DNA of 64,000 nucleotides from the NCBI GenBank assembly GCA_015680685.1, contig MNCI01027140.1:62001-126000 (forward strand). The letters are read 5' to 3'. The translations under genes were made by a program, and so were the position numbers. Below are positions 11,709-22,229 of this stretch, piece by piece. The notes under the pieces are model-generated. The model did no database searches, had not been told where the DNA came from, and was given only the letters and a program-made list of their open reading frames with translations. The DNA is from Gnetum montanum (lineage: Eukaryota; Streptophyta; Gnetopsida; Gnetales; Gnetaceae). The stretch's first letter is position 1, and every line of letters starts with the position of its first letter.

Positions 11709-12798
11709 CTACCCAGTGCAAGCCCTTTGTCATTTTTGCCACTAATGTGCACATCCACCTACCGTGTTGCTTACCTCAACTATGTTCCCTACCCTACTGT
11801 CATCTGTCGCTCAACCATCCAACAACTAGGACCATTAATTCCTTTCAATCACCACTACCAACATGCCACCATAGCCATTGCTACCCTGTGATTGAAAAAT
11901 TTTCTATTAATATATGGAGAATTTGAAAATTTCATCTACTGATGGAAAATTTGAAATTCCCACCAACTGATAGGAAAATTCAAAGTTCCCATCGACAAGT
12001 TGTTAGTTAAATTAAAAACATGTAGAAAAATTTTAAAAAATGAAATTTGATACACTAGTACCAACTTAGATAAAAATTCTATAATTAAACATGAGTAGAA
12101 TTGGGATGGATGACCTCTCAAGAAGTCTTGTTTTTTACACCAAAGGTTCTCAATATTAGAAGCCATAATTTTTTTATTCTAAAAGCATTTTTTGATGAAT
12201 GAAGAGTCATTTCCTATAGATTTCAATCTTTTGAACCCAATGGTGAAGTCAGATCCATCCCAAGGAACCCCAAAAATTATTTTTTACTCCTTGCCCAACA
12301 TAGTGCCTCAACATCCTCAAAAGTTTAATTTTTGCACAACTCAAGCATACAAATTCCATTTTCAACATATGAATAGTCATTTCCAACATTTTTCACCCTT
12401 CTAAACTCAATGGTGAGGTTAGATTTATCATCTAAGTACCCAATATTTTTCTAATATCATAAATTATGCTTAATGAATTTAACCTTTTGGAACCTTAAGA
12501 TCACTATGGCATGTCATTCGTTACACTATCAGAGTCAGTGTTTTTAAGGGGGGTAGAAAGGCCATTAAGAATTAGATAATATAGTTAAATATTACTAAAA
12601 ATTAGGTAATGTAATTATGTATTAATAAAATTTGATAATGTAGTTATTCGATTGATGTAGTTGATTATCAATCAATGTATTAGTTAATGATTAGTTGATG
12701 TATTAGTTGAAGAATTAGTTGAGGAAACAAAATAATCTTAAACCATCAAGAAAATATATATTAATCTATCCTACAATCAAAACATATGAAAAAACAAC
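11709..12798 (+). other. LARD interior between minisatellites and deadenylase copy
   Basis: Mostly noncoding. Two direct copies of about 80 bases lie at 12196-12280 and 12367-12450 (offset about 171), both with 'AGTCATTTCC' and 'CTCAATGGTGA'-like phrases. 12560-12725 is low-complexity sequence built of 'ttagttgatgtatt'. No promoter could be assigned. Confidence 0.5.
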
Positions 12799-13980
12799 AT
12801 GGAGACTCAAAATATCATTTCAACAAGGAGTATGATACTCATAAAGAGAAATGATTCAGAAGAAAATCAAAAAATGAGAATGAAAGTTACAACATACAAC
12901 ATGCTTGCAAGATTCTTAGTGAGTGAGAAACAATATCCACTATGTCCATCATGGGCCTCAGATTGGCATAAACATCGATATCCATGCATCTTAGAAAATT
13001 TAGAAGATTTGGATGCTGATATCTTGTACTTACAAGAAGTCTTGCCATGGGAGTTTCTATACCAATTGCAACTAGATTTGGAAAAGCTAGGATACAAATT
13101 TATCTATAACCAAAATGATTCTTGTAGAAGTTCTTCTTTTGAGCCATACAGATTAGCCTATTGCAAAAATCACAATATGAATGGTTGTGAAATCTTTTAT
13201 AAAGAAGCCAAGTTTGAATTAGTACAAAAATTTTAATGGAGTTTAGAAAATATGATTTTTAAAATTCTAGAACTTCAAGCAATGAAAAAGAAAGAATAGT
13301 TAAGATTTTGGAAAAATCACATAGCCTTGGCAGTGATTATAAAAGGTCATCTATTAGGAATATGTTTATGTGTGGTTAACACACATTTGATTGCCAAACC
13401 AATATGTTCCAATGTTAGACTATGTCAAAGAGCATACTTGATTAAGCAAAGAGAAGAAATTTTGAATAATAAGTTATTTCTAAGTTATACTAATCCAATC
13501 CCATTTATTCTTTGTGGAGATTTCAATGCAAAAGTTGGAAGTGATGTTTATCGATTCTTAAAATATGGATGTGTAAAGGAATCTTTGGAAGATGAACTTG
13601 ATTTGAAGAAGATGTCTCCATCAATTCAACATGCAATTTCATTGACTAGTACATATTCTACTTACTTTGAATCTTCAATAGATAAATCATATTCTAAAAT
13701 TTAGAAATAGATAACACTAATGGATAGTACTCATCAAGAACCACAGTTTACCAATTACTCGTTTATGATTAATGCAGATGGATCAACAACATTCTTCATT
13801 AAGACTTTGGATTATATTTGGTATGATGTTCAATTCCTTAAAGTTACCATATAGAGTTAATTTCTAAAGAAGAAGTTGAAAAGAATTAAGATCAAGCCTT
13901 GCCATCCCAAACAACAACATCCAATCACATCTCTTATGGTAAAATTACATTTACTCCCATTAGTTCATAAGGTTGATCAA
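12799..13980 (+). pseudogene. Intronless CCR4/CNOT6-type poly(A) deadenylase copy, nonsense-mutated
   Basis: One continuous frame with no frameshift over about 1.15 kb encodes an endonuclease/exonuclease/phosphatase-fold deadenylase, which shortens mRNA poly(A) tails. Visible landmarks are VTTYNMLARFLVSEKQYPLC (from about 12886), a DADILYLQEV block with the metal-binding Glu, NTHL (about 13380), ILCGDFNAKVGSDVY (about 13500) and LDYIWYD near 13810. The final SDH-type catalytic His motif is not seen; CHPKQQHP lies where that end should be. Six in-frame stops occur at 13234, 13297, 13702, 13708, 13852 and 13858. Plant CCR4 genes contain introns, so an intronless copy suggests retroposition. It lies in sense inside the LARD-like element. 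Confidence 0.85.
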
Positions 13981-13999
13981 GATCAGAAAGTATCTCACT

Positions 14000-14414
14000 C
14001 TTACTTTTATTTGATAAATATTATTATTTTATTTATTTTTTAAAATTATATTTCAATTATATTAATTGAATATCTAAGGTAATGAAAAATTGGGAATAAA
14101 AGAATTTTCCCTTCCTTCACTTAGGAAACCAAATTCGAATTGTACTTTGTGTGATCCTAGTAAGGATTGGTAATTAGTGATTGATAGATCTTTAATTCAC
14201 TTCTTGTCATTATCATGGAAAATGAAGTAAGTATTAATAAAGTAACACTTAATTTTCCATATATTCTTCTCACATATATTTTGTTTGTAGAATAAGCAAG
14301 AGACAACTTCAAGTTTGAAGGAGAAATCAAATTATTGGAGCACAGGATCATGAAAGAAAGCATTAGAGCTAGAAAAAGATAGAGAACATGAACTTGTTCA
14401 AGGATAAACAAAAC
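14000..14414 (+). other. LARD interior, 3' end
   Basis: AT-rich sequence between the deadenylase copy and the polypurine tract. I see no domain and no long A run that would mark the end of a processed transcript. Confidence 0.4.
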
Positions 14415-14429
14415 CTAAGGGGGATAGAT
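14415..14429 (+). promoter_or_regulatory. Polypurine tract of the LARD-like element
   Basis: AAGGGGGATAGAT directly precedes the right LTR. This is the position and composition of the plus-strand DNA primer of LTR retroelements, and it orients the element. Confidence 0.75.
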
Positions 14430-15003
14430 TATCACATCCTCATTACCAAATGATGTTGCTGCCTAATGAAGATGGTGCCTTTTCATAACAAGTGTTATTG
14501 TTATCTTAACAAGACTCCAAAGGGTAATTGTAATTAAGACTTGAAAGGGCATGTTGTAATAATAGATGTGTCTCTTAAGGTAACCTTTGGGGGTTTGACC
14601 TAAGACATTTATACCCAAGGTTAGAGGTCATGCCAGCATGGAGTGGCAAAATCGGTATAGGCAAGTCATGAGAGCTAGGTGAAGTAGGACAAGAAGTGGA
14701 TTGGCCATTCCTTCTGGTTGGGTTATAGGCCTAATCGTGGTGGCAGTGCTAGATTGCCTCTATGGGATAGATGCCAAAGGAAGAAAACCCTAAGGAACAC
14801 TCTCATATCACAATTTGGATACACTATTCTATATCAATAAAGCATTCTTTTTTTTCTCTTTCTGCATTTTCCCTATTATTTCCTTTATACATAATGTCGA
14901 ATATCACATATATTTTACATTTGGTATATTTTCTTTATACACATAATGTCTAATATATCATATATTTGATATTTTCCATGACATTTGGGGACAGGATGTC
15001 ACA
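14430..15003 (+). repeat. 3' LTR of the LARD-like element
   Basis: Full direct repeat of 10536-11006 with an extra block at about 14632-14735. It begins TATCACATCC and ends GGATGTCACA, forming an imperfect inverted terminal pair. AATAAA is at 14836-14841. Confidence 0.85.
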
Positions 15004-15008
15004 ACCAT
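15004..15008. other. Target site duplication, right copy (ACCAT)
   Basis: Exact partner of 10531-10535. Confidence 0.85.
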
Positions 15009-15301
15009 GGATATATAAAAGATAGAATAAACCTTAGTAACCATAGAGGTTGAGGATGCATTTGTGGTTATTTGGGAATTCCTACATGATGTGACTTGTT
15101 GCATGTAGGCTAGAATAAGTTTCTATGGATAGTCAGGATGGTATATTTACAAGGTTCCATATTTGAACAAAAATTGAATAATATAGGACCAATCTCATAA
15201 CATTTAAAATTTGGTACATTATGGTAGATGAGTGGGATTTTAGTATATTACCTTATTTTCTAATTTAAATTCTGCATGTCTAATTCTAGTGTCAAGATAT
15301 T
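15009..15301 (-). mobile_element. Gypsy element G0, middle fragment
   Basis: The stretch from about 15170 matches element A at about 18350-18480, for example 'cataacatttaaaatttggtacatta' against 'cacaacatttgaaacttagttcatta'. It continues across the element A insertion at 25402, so it is host sequence for that insertion. Confidence 0.65.
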
Positions 15302-16142
15302 TGATGAGTGGTGAGGTACCCCTACGCCCAAACATATGAATCACAGGCATTCATGTGTGATCTAGTTGAATTTTGCAGACTTTAATTACCAAGTACACTA
15401 GAGCTAAATGGTCAATTTGTGTTGTCTATTCGTTATCTTCCCAGTCTCACTTGTGAAATGCAAGTGTATGGTTAAGTGTGACTAAGGCATAAGATTTTTA
15501 TCATTTTATGTTTTATCAATTTAATCACCTAAAACATTAATGAAAGTGAGAGTAATTAAATGCTAAGTGAACTATTGTCTAATCTAGCCTAACACAAGTA
15601 ACCATTCCCATTTCTCAGACACATCCTAAACTTTGTGTAAACACTATTGGGTTGTCAAATGCTAACCATTTTAGAGCTACCAAGTGTCACATGTATGTTT
15701 GAAGGGGTCATGCTTGTGCATTTTAATTAATTTCTTAATTAATCAAGATTAATTACTACATGAATAATGTTAAATGTGAACTGCATGAAATCACAATGTA
15801 TAAATGCATAAAGAAAGAAAGTATCAAGTGCTACAAAGATGAATCAAAGAGCTCGTCTTTATTGCCAACACAATGGTGTGTTCAAGTACATCAATGCTTG
15901 AATAAAGATCCAATTACACTTAGACCTCCTACTACAAGCACTTGGAAAATATTCTAACTCTTGAATGAAAAAACTATAAGAATTTTTCTCCTTGCCTAAA
16001 AAACTTCTCTCGAATCATGTGCCCAAGGGTTGTATTTATAGGCCCAAGAATACCCCGCAATATCGCATCTTAGGCCCCAATATAGCATACTCGATATCGT
16101 GGCCACCTTGATATCAAGGATCATGTAAAACATAATTCATCA
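15302..16142 (-). repeat. 3' LTR of gypsy element A
   Basis: Direct repeat of 24518-25401 and related to 61934-62746. It begins TGATGAG and ends CA in plus-strand view. The minus-strand promoter shows a TATA box, CTATAAATACA, at about 16030-16040, and AATAAA on the minus strand near 15857. The U3 end has decayed GATATC-centred repeats (16055-16120). Confidence 0.85.
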
Positions 16143-16152
16143 TACCTCCACT
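16143..16152 (-). promoter_or_regulatory. Polypurine tract of element A
   Basis: The minus strand reads GTGGAGGTA immediately before the 3' LTR. The same place in element D reads ATGGGGGTA, so the tract is partly eroded here. Confidence 0.65.
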
Positions 16153-18230
16153 ACTAAATGAAAACTTTTCCTCAAGTATAGAAGAAGAGGAACAAGTCCC
16201 TTACAAAATATATTAGGAGGTATGGAATGTTTGACTGACATGCAAAGTGACATAGAGGAAACAGAAAAATATAGAAGTGCCCAAACATACATCATTACAA
16301 TTGTCTACAAATTTGGGTATTCATGACAATAGAAAAGAACACCCTCAGATCCAATGGACATCTAACCCCTCTTGGCAATAGAAGAATGAGGGAGAGGTAG
16401 AAGAGATCCAGTAGTCATGAACAATCTCCTGTGAGTGATATTGCTACATCATCTTTGGTAAAGATAGTTCCACTTCCAGTCCATGCTTTCCACTACAATC
16501 ACAACAAAATCAAGGATTAGTATATAAAGTGTAACACATAGTGGTTGAATACCTTGTCTCATCAATGATTATACCTAGCTAAGCTGTGATTGTGGTAGAT
16601 TGGTTGCTTAATAATGTTAGTGGTAAGATTGACAAATAGGTTAGGTAAGAGAAGTAGTCCATAAAATTCAGAAAAAGCTTAACACAAGGAATACTAAAAA
16701 GAGGGTATAGAAATTCATAATAATGAAAAGAAAGAATTCAGTAAAAATATTTATGAAGATGTGCATAATTAAATGGCATTGATTAGGTAAATAAAAAGAA
16801 TTTGATTGTAAAAATGTCTAAGGTTAAATAACTTAACTTAACCAAACCAAAAGATATACAAGTGGGTCCTCCCCAAAGTAGGCATAGGCCTTTTATGCCC
16901 TTGCATAACTTCAAACCAAGGAGTCTATGGGCTTCGTGGATGACTAATGATTACAGAAGGTTAAGTACAAAAATCCAAAAGTAACCAACTAAGAATCCCA
17001 ACACATCAAACTAGAACATCAAATCAAAACGTAAAATCGGTAGTGAGGTGAGACATGAAAAGCATAGATGGATGAGAGAGAGAATGGAATGAAGTTTCTA
17101 ATTATGGTCACATGAAGTCCCTTGTGGAGTTTGTGATTAAATGACTTGGTAGGATCCATCCTTAGTCCAAAACAAAATCAACCACTTTTAGTGAGTTCGC
17201 ATTGACATTCTAAGACTAGTCCATCCCTTGAGACATAAGAATGCTCCAAAAAAATAACCACTATTCCAAATTGGAGAAGAAGTAGAAAGTGAGAAAGGAC
17301 CTAAATTAGAGGAGACAAGACAAGTCCCATAACTAGTGCTTGTAGCCCTTTTATTTTGTCTAAGGGGTGTGCTTTGAATTCCCATTATTTTCTTTTTCTT
17401 TTTTTAAATGGGAACCACACTATGCAAAGACCCATGAGTTTTCACATTTTTTTTTCAAGGGGTGTGCTTTGAATCCTCATCTTTTTTCTCTTTTTGTTTT
17501 GATGAGGACCACACCATGTAAGGACTTATTCAACTCCCTATTATGGAATGACATGGAATGGTGAGAAGTTCATGAGAACACCCCTACACATAGGAAAATG
17601 GAAAAGCATGAAGAATACCACATCCCTTTGAAGCCACATCCTATCCAAACATTTGAATCCTTCCCAATTCTGGAAACTACACAAGTCACAAATTTATTAA
17701 AGTTATATTAATGAAAAAAGGACTGCACGTTTCCAAAACAAGGAAAACCATAGAGTGTGTGGATGGGTGGATGATGTGAACTCACTACCTATTACATGAA
17801 ATGAAACCATGTCCTAGTTGTTAATAACAACATTCAAGGTCAGAAATCAAACATCAACAATCAAATCACAAATGATACATACCACCATCAAGTAGCACAT
17901 TACCATTGTACCTGGCACCTTATTAGCAAAAAGAGAAGAAAATTACATCAAACATGATAAAATATAAAATAAAGTAAAAGATATTTAAGAAATATTAAAT
18001 ATACTAATGATGGTGTAAAATAAAAACATAGAAAAGATCAATAACATAAAAAACAAAAAGATGTAAACAAAGAATATGAAAAACAAAAAGTTGTAAAACC
18101 AAAAATGTGTAAAATAAAAAGTTGAAAGACTAAGGAGCTATTTAAAGTGTCAGTATGGATGGCCATCTCCCCCATGACTAAGTTGGAAGGAGGAAATCTG
18201 AAAGATTGAGTGTGGTTATCCATCTTGCAA
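16153..18230 (-). other. Element A 3' internal noncoding region
   Basis: No gene is supported between the integrase end and the 3' LTR. It is related to 62756-64000 in element D and, reversed, to 56450-57650 in element C; all share a phrase like AGTGG(G/A)TCCTCCCCAAAGTA. An env-like or extra ORF is not visible. Confidence 0.65.
17361..17560 (-). repeat. Imperfect tandem duplication, about 97-bp unit
   Basis: 'AAGGGGTGTGCTTTGAAT' occurs at 17362 and 17458, each followed by a T-rich block and a 'GGACCACAC(T/C)ATG'-like phrase. Element D has the same start phrase at the window end. Confidence 0.75.
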
Positions 18231-19330
18231 GGTGTCTATTGAGTTGGTTGGCTTGGGCTCATGGAAAGGTTTTATTTGTTGGATGTTAACTAATTGCTCC
18301 TTGTCTAGGCTATCAAGTTTATATATGATCATGGCCCCAAATGGAAAATTTTCTTTGATAATGTAAGGTCCTTCCCACAACATTTGAAACTTAGTTCATT
18401 AAGGTATGTGTGCAGGATTCCAAGATTCTAGTAGAGAACCTTGTCTCCTAGTTGAAACTTAACTTTTCTTATTTTGAGATCATGGCATTTATTTTTAAAT
18501 GCCTTACTCACTTCATTGGATGACTGAGTCATTAATTGATTTTTATCTAGCAAGTTGAGGTTCATTAATCTTTCCTTTTGTGCTACACTTAGATCCATGC
18601 TAAGGTCACAAGCTATAGAGAGTGTACAAAGTTTGGATTGAATTGGTAGTGTTAGTAGTTTTTGTAAATGAGCTCATAGGGAGAATAACCTATGGGAAGC
18701 TTCCATGTGGAGGGATAGGCCTAGAGGGCATCATTTAGTTTGGTGCTTTAGTTCCTTTGGTACTTGCTAATAGTGCATGTTAGAATTTTCATAATCTCCC
18801 GATTAGTGACTTCAGCTTGACCATTGGCTTGAGGGTGATAAGGTGTTGTGATTTTGTGCTCAACCCCCAAGCGCTGCATAAGTTTTCAGAAAGTGGCATG
18901 TGTGAAATGAGTTCCATTATTAGAAATCAATGCATGAGGCACGCCAAACCTATTTATGATGTTTTGTTGTACAAAATGAGTAGTAGTAGTGGATGTACAA
19001 TTGGTGATGGCTGCTGCTTTTGCCCACTTAGTGCAATAGTTAACCACAACTATTATATATGCCTTTTCATTTAACATAGGCACGATGGGATCCATAAAGT
19101 CAATGCCCCAAATATTGAATGGCTCAAGAGGTTAAATCCATTATTGTGGCCCCTCCATTCGAGCTGTCATTCCACAATCTCTCTGACAATGATCGCAAGC
19201 AAAGATGAACTAGTGTGCATCTTTGAAGATTATTGGCCAGTAATATCCTGCCATAAGGATTTTTATGGCCATGCATCTCTCAGCATAATGGCCCCCATAA
19301 GGACCTTTGTGAGCATCCTAGAGAATAGGT
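18230..19330 (-). pseudogene. Integrase of element A
   Basis: The core reads in one open piece, 18886-19095, beginning MDPIVPMLNEKAYIIVVVNY and containing YCTKWAKAAAI, RFGVP and LISNNGTHF. Upstream (19100-19330) lie the zinc-binding remnants, HCQRDCGM-like, and downstream (18500-18880) the ITTPYHPQANGQAEVTNREI block with the third acidic residue. The second catalytic residue, normally Asp in ISDNG, is Asn. Several stops follow towards the C-terminus. Confidence 0.85.
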
Positions 19331-20080
19331 AGTTGATCCGTGTTAGGGACACACTAGTGTACTAAGCCATCGAGACATACTTTGTAAATATTCCCATTGA
19401 TTTCCATGAAATGCTTAACCTGGTGAAGAAACCGTTGTTTCTTCTAGGTGTCTAGCCCTTGCAGCAGTTCCTTCTTGAGCAAATAAGTAAGAATGACATC
19501 ATACCATCTTAGTTCATTGGGCATTTATGCATTAATAGCCCTTGCAAAGAGATATTCATTAGGAAATTAATCAAATAAGGAGCTCTCTTTCTCCTTGTCA
19601 TCCCATCTTAGCTATGATAAGTGGTCGACGACCACATTTTTCACATTCTTTCGATCTATCATTGTGAGATCAAACTCTTCCAAAATCACAAGCCACCATA
19701 TGAAATGAGGGCTCACCATTGGTTTATTCATTAAAAACTAGATGGCATTATGATCTATGTGCACGAACACTTTATAACCAAGCACATAGTGCCTGAACTT
19801 TTCTAAGGCAAACACCACCACCATCAACTCTTTTTCCATAGTGGTGTAGTTTAGCTATGTAGCTACAATACTTTGAGTTGTGTAGTGAATGTAATATGGA
19901 CATCTTTGATCATCCATCTACATAAGCACTACCCCCAAAGCATAATTTGATACATTGATCATCACATGAAATGGCCTAGACTAATTGGGTGCTTGTAGAA
20001 TCAGGGTTTCAACAAGCTTTTTCTTCAATTGTTGAAATGTTTTTTCACATGCAGGGGTCTAGACAAATGATGCATATTTC
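19330..20080 (-). pseudogene. RNase H of element A
   Basis: Minus-strand frame shows YYIHYTTQSIV, LNYTTMEKELMVVVFALEKF and DHNAI-FLMNK, typical of gypsy RNase H, then the linker to the integrase. Stops replace Trp or Gln in places. It directly follows RT. Confidence 0.75.
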
Positions 20081-21113
20081 TTTATTCATTCAACCCATAG
20101 CTTGGCAATTTTGGAAAATTTCTCAATGAAGTGCCGGTAGTAGCTAGTATGACCAAGGAATGACTACACTTCTTTAACTATTTCTCATTGATGGGTTATT
20201 CCTTAGATGACCCTTATCTTTTTAAGGCTCACCTCAATTCTTGCTTTTGAGATACAGTGCCCCAAGACTATGCCTTCCTAGAACTTAAGATGGCTCTTTT
20301 GCTAATAAATCTAGATGTTTGTTTCAACACATCTCTTCAACACTTACTAAAGATGGTCTAGGGCTTGCTTGAACATAGCTCCATAGGTAGAAAATTCATC
20401 CATGAAGACTTCTATTCCACTACCAATTTGTTATTGAAAAATGCTAAGGACTAATTGTTGAAATGTAGCTGGGGCATTACATAGACAGAATGGCATTTGA
20501 TGGTAAGAAAAAGTCCTTCAAGGACTTGTGAAAGTCATCTTCACCTAGTTCTCTGGTGCAATTTGGAGTTTGTTATAGCCACTATAGCCATCCAAAAAGC
20601 TATAGTAGCTGTGCCCAGAAATGGTGTCCAACACTTGGTCAATAAAGGGCAATGGAAAATGATCTTTGAAAGTTACCATATTGAGCAACTGAAAGTTTAT
20701 GCACACCCACCATTTACCTCCTTTCTTGGGCATGATCACGAGTGAGCTAACCCACTCACTATCTGCAATAGGTAGGTGAATCCCACCTTGACAAGTTGCT
20801 TGATCTCCTCTTTGATAATCTACTTTAATTTGGAATTCAATCGCCACTGCGGCTATTATTTTGACTTAATGGTAGGGCTGGTGTATATCTGTTGTTGGCA
20901 TATTCTTTGATCTACTCCTGTGAGATTAAAATATGACCAAGCAAAGGCTGCTGACCATTTTTCCACAACATTCATCAACAACTTATTTTGTCCTGTAGCA
21001 AGTTTTGCATTAATAATGACCATCTTTCCATTTTTTAAGAACACATACTCTATTTCAGTCGGTAGTGTCTTTAATTCAAGGGGTTCTTGTTTGAAATTTT
21101 TAGGAATCTCCAA
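20080..21113 (-). pseudogene. Reverse transcriptase of element A
   Basis: The open piece 20545-20847 carries WVSSLVIMPKKGGKWWVCIN, FPLPFIDQVLDTISG and YSFLDGYSGYNKL, the fingers and first catalytic Asp block. The polymerase box, near 20405, reads VFMDEFSTYG, so F-x-D-D has become F-x-D-E. An upstream open piece, 20856-21113, is the protease-RT linker (GKMVIINAKL). Confidence 0.85.
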
Positions 21114-21371
21114 CTCTCCCCAATTAATATCATCATTTACTTCCTCAAAGAACTAGTGATGAACTTGCTCAAGTTTATCCATACTTGCAACATAATCACA
21201 TGTTAGGCCCTGAGTAGCTTCCATGCACAATGTACTACTACTAGAATCAACTGTCAGCCATTGGGTGCCTTCTTGTTTTGTGGCTACCATGTATAAACAT
21301 CTTTGGATTTCAACTTCTAATGCACACTGCTTATATGGAGAGATAGATGTTCACTTAACTAACCATAGCTT

Positions 21372-21626
21372 CTACACACAATGGCACCCTAAATCAATGT
21401 ACACAATAGATGGAACCTTGTTCTTCTCAATCTTTCCAAATTCATTTTCTTTGGATATCTCTAAGGAAAGATCTCTAATGTCCATTTTGGCATTAATAGT
21501 GCTTAACCACATCCTTCCCATAATAATTGGAAAGTCCCCCTTGCAATTCTCCACCTTGATTACTAAGAAGTTGGTAGGATATGACCACCCACAAATGATG
21601 GTTACGATATCTTCTACTAGTCCCAA
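21372..21626 (-). pseudogene. Aspartic protease region of element A
   Basis: The 84-residue open piece contains FLVIKVENCKGDFPIIMGRM followed by WLSTINAKMDIRD, which is the conserved F-V-L--PLLLGRPWL-T--A-ID segment after the protease flap in Athila/Tat-type elements. The D-S/T-G active site expected about 60 residues earlier (about 21700-21780) is decayed. Confidence 0.75.
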
Positions 21627-22229
21627 TGGAACAATGATGGACTAGTCTACCAACTCTAACCTAATGTTGATCTTCTTCAAGGGAGGAAGGTTCCATGTAG
21701 TGTACATCTCATGCAAAATCAAATTAACATTAGAATCAGATTCAAGAAGAGCTTTACAAGGCTCATTTCTAGCAATTTGCAAATATACTAAGGGATTCTC
21801 ATGATCGGCTAACTTCCTGGGTAGGTTACCAGCTCAAATCCAATCAAATACAACATGGATCAACATCATAGTATGGATTTCAGAGAGATTTTGGTTTGAA
21901 GGGGACTCGAATAAAGGTGATGCACATAAAGGTGAAGGAGTAGGGTCATCAACAACTAGTGTGTTTGAGGGCTTTTATGGACTGCAAGGTTGTTGGAAGT
22001 AGCCTCTTTTCTTTGATCATGGTTCCAACCCACTTGTTTGGCTAATTGATTATAGATTAACTACCATCGTAGCATTTCTTTATTTTGGTTGGGAAGGTAA
22101 TTCATCCTACATGGATAGAGCAAATGGTAGCTATGTAGGAGGTGGAGGAGTCGATGCAGGAACAGGAGGAACATACGATAATTGACAAACTTTAGGAGGG
22201 TAGTGATGAGTTTGGTAAGTAGCAACATG

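Larger units (their letters stand above)
10536..15003 (+). mobile_element. Non-autonomous LTR retroelement (LARD-like) carrying a CCR4 deadenylase copy
   Basis: Two direct LTRs (10536-11006 and 14430-15003) enclose a 3.4-kb interior. A polypurine tract (AAGGGGGA) stands just before the right LTR, and an exact 5-bp target duplication flanks the whole. This sets the plus strand as sense. No gag, protease, RT or integrase is recognisable inside, so it must have been moved in trans. The interior instead holds two minisatellites, an 80-bp direct repeat and an intronless CCR4-type deadenylase in sense orientation. No clear PBS follows the left LTR. It is inserted in element G0. Confidence 0.85.

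Noticed and set aside
12867-13097. 76-codon minus-strand frame
   Set aside because: Antisense to the deadenylase frame.
18817-19074. 85-codon plus-strand frame
   Set aside because: It is the opposite strand of the clear integrase core of element A.
21223-21645. 140-codon plus-strand frame, one of the longest in the window
   Set aside because: It lies antisense to the protease segment of element A, which has recognisable motifs.
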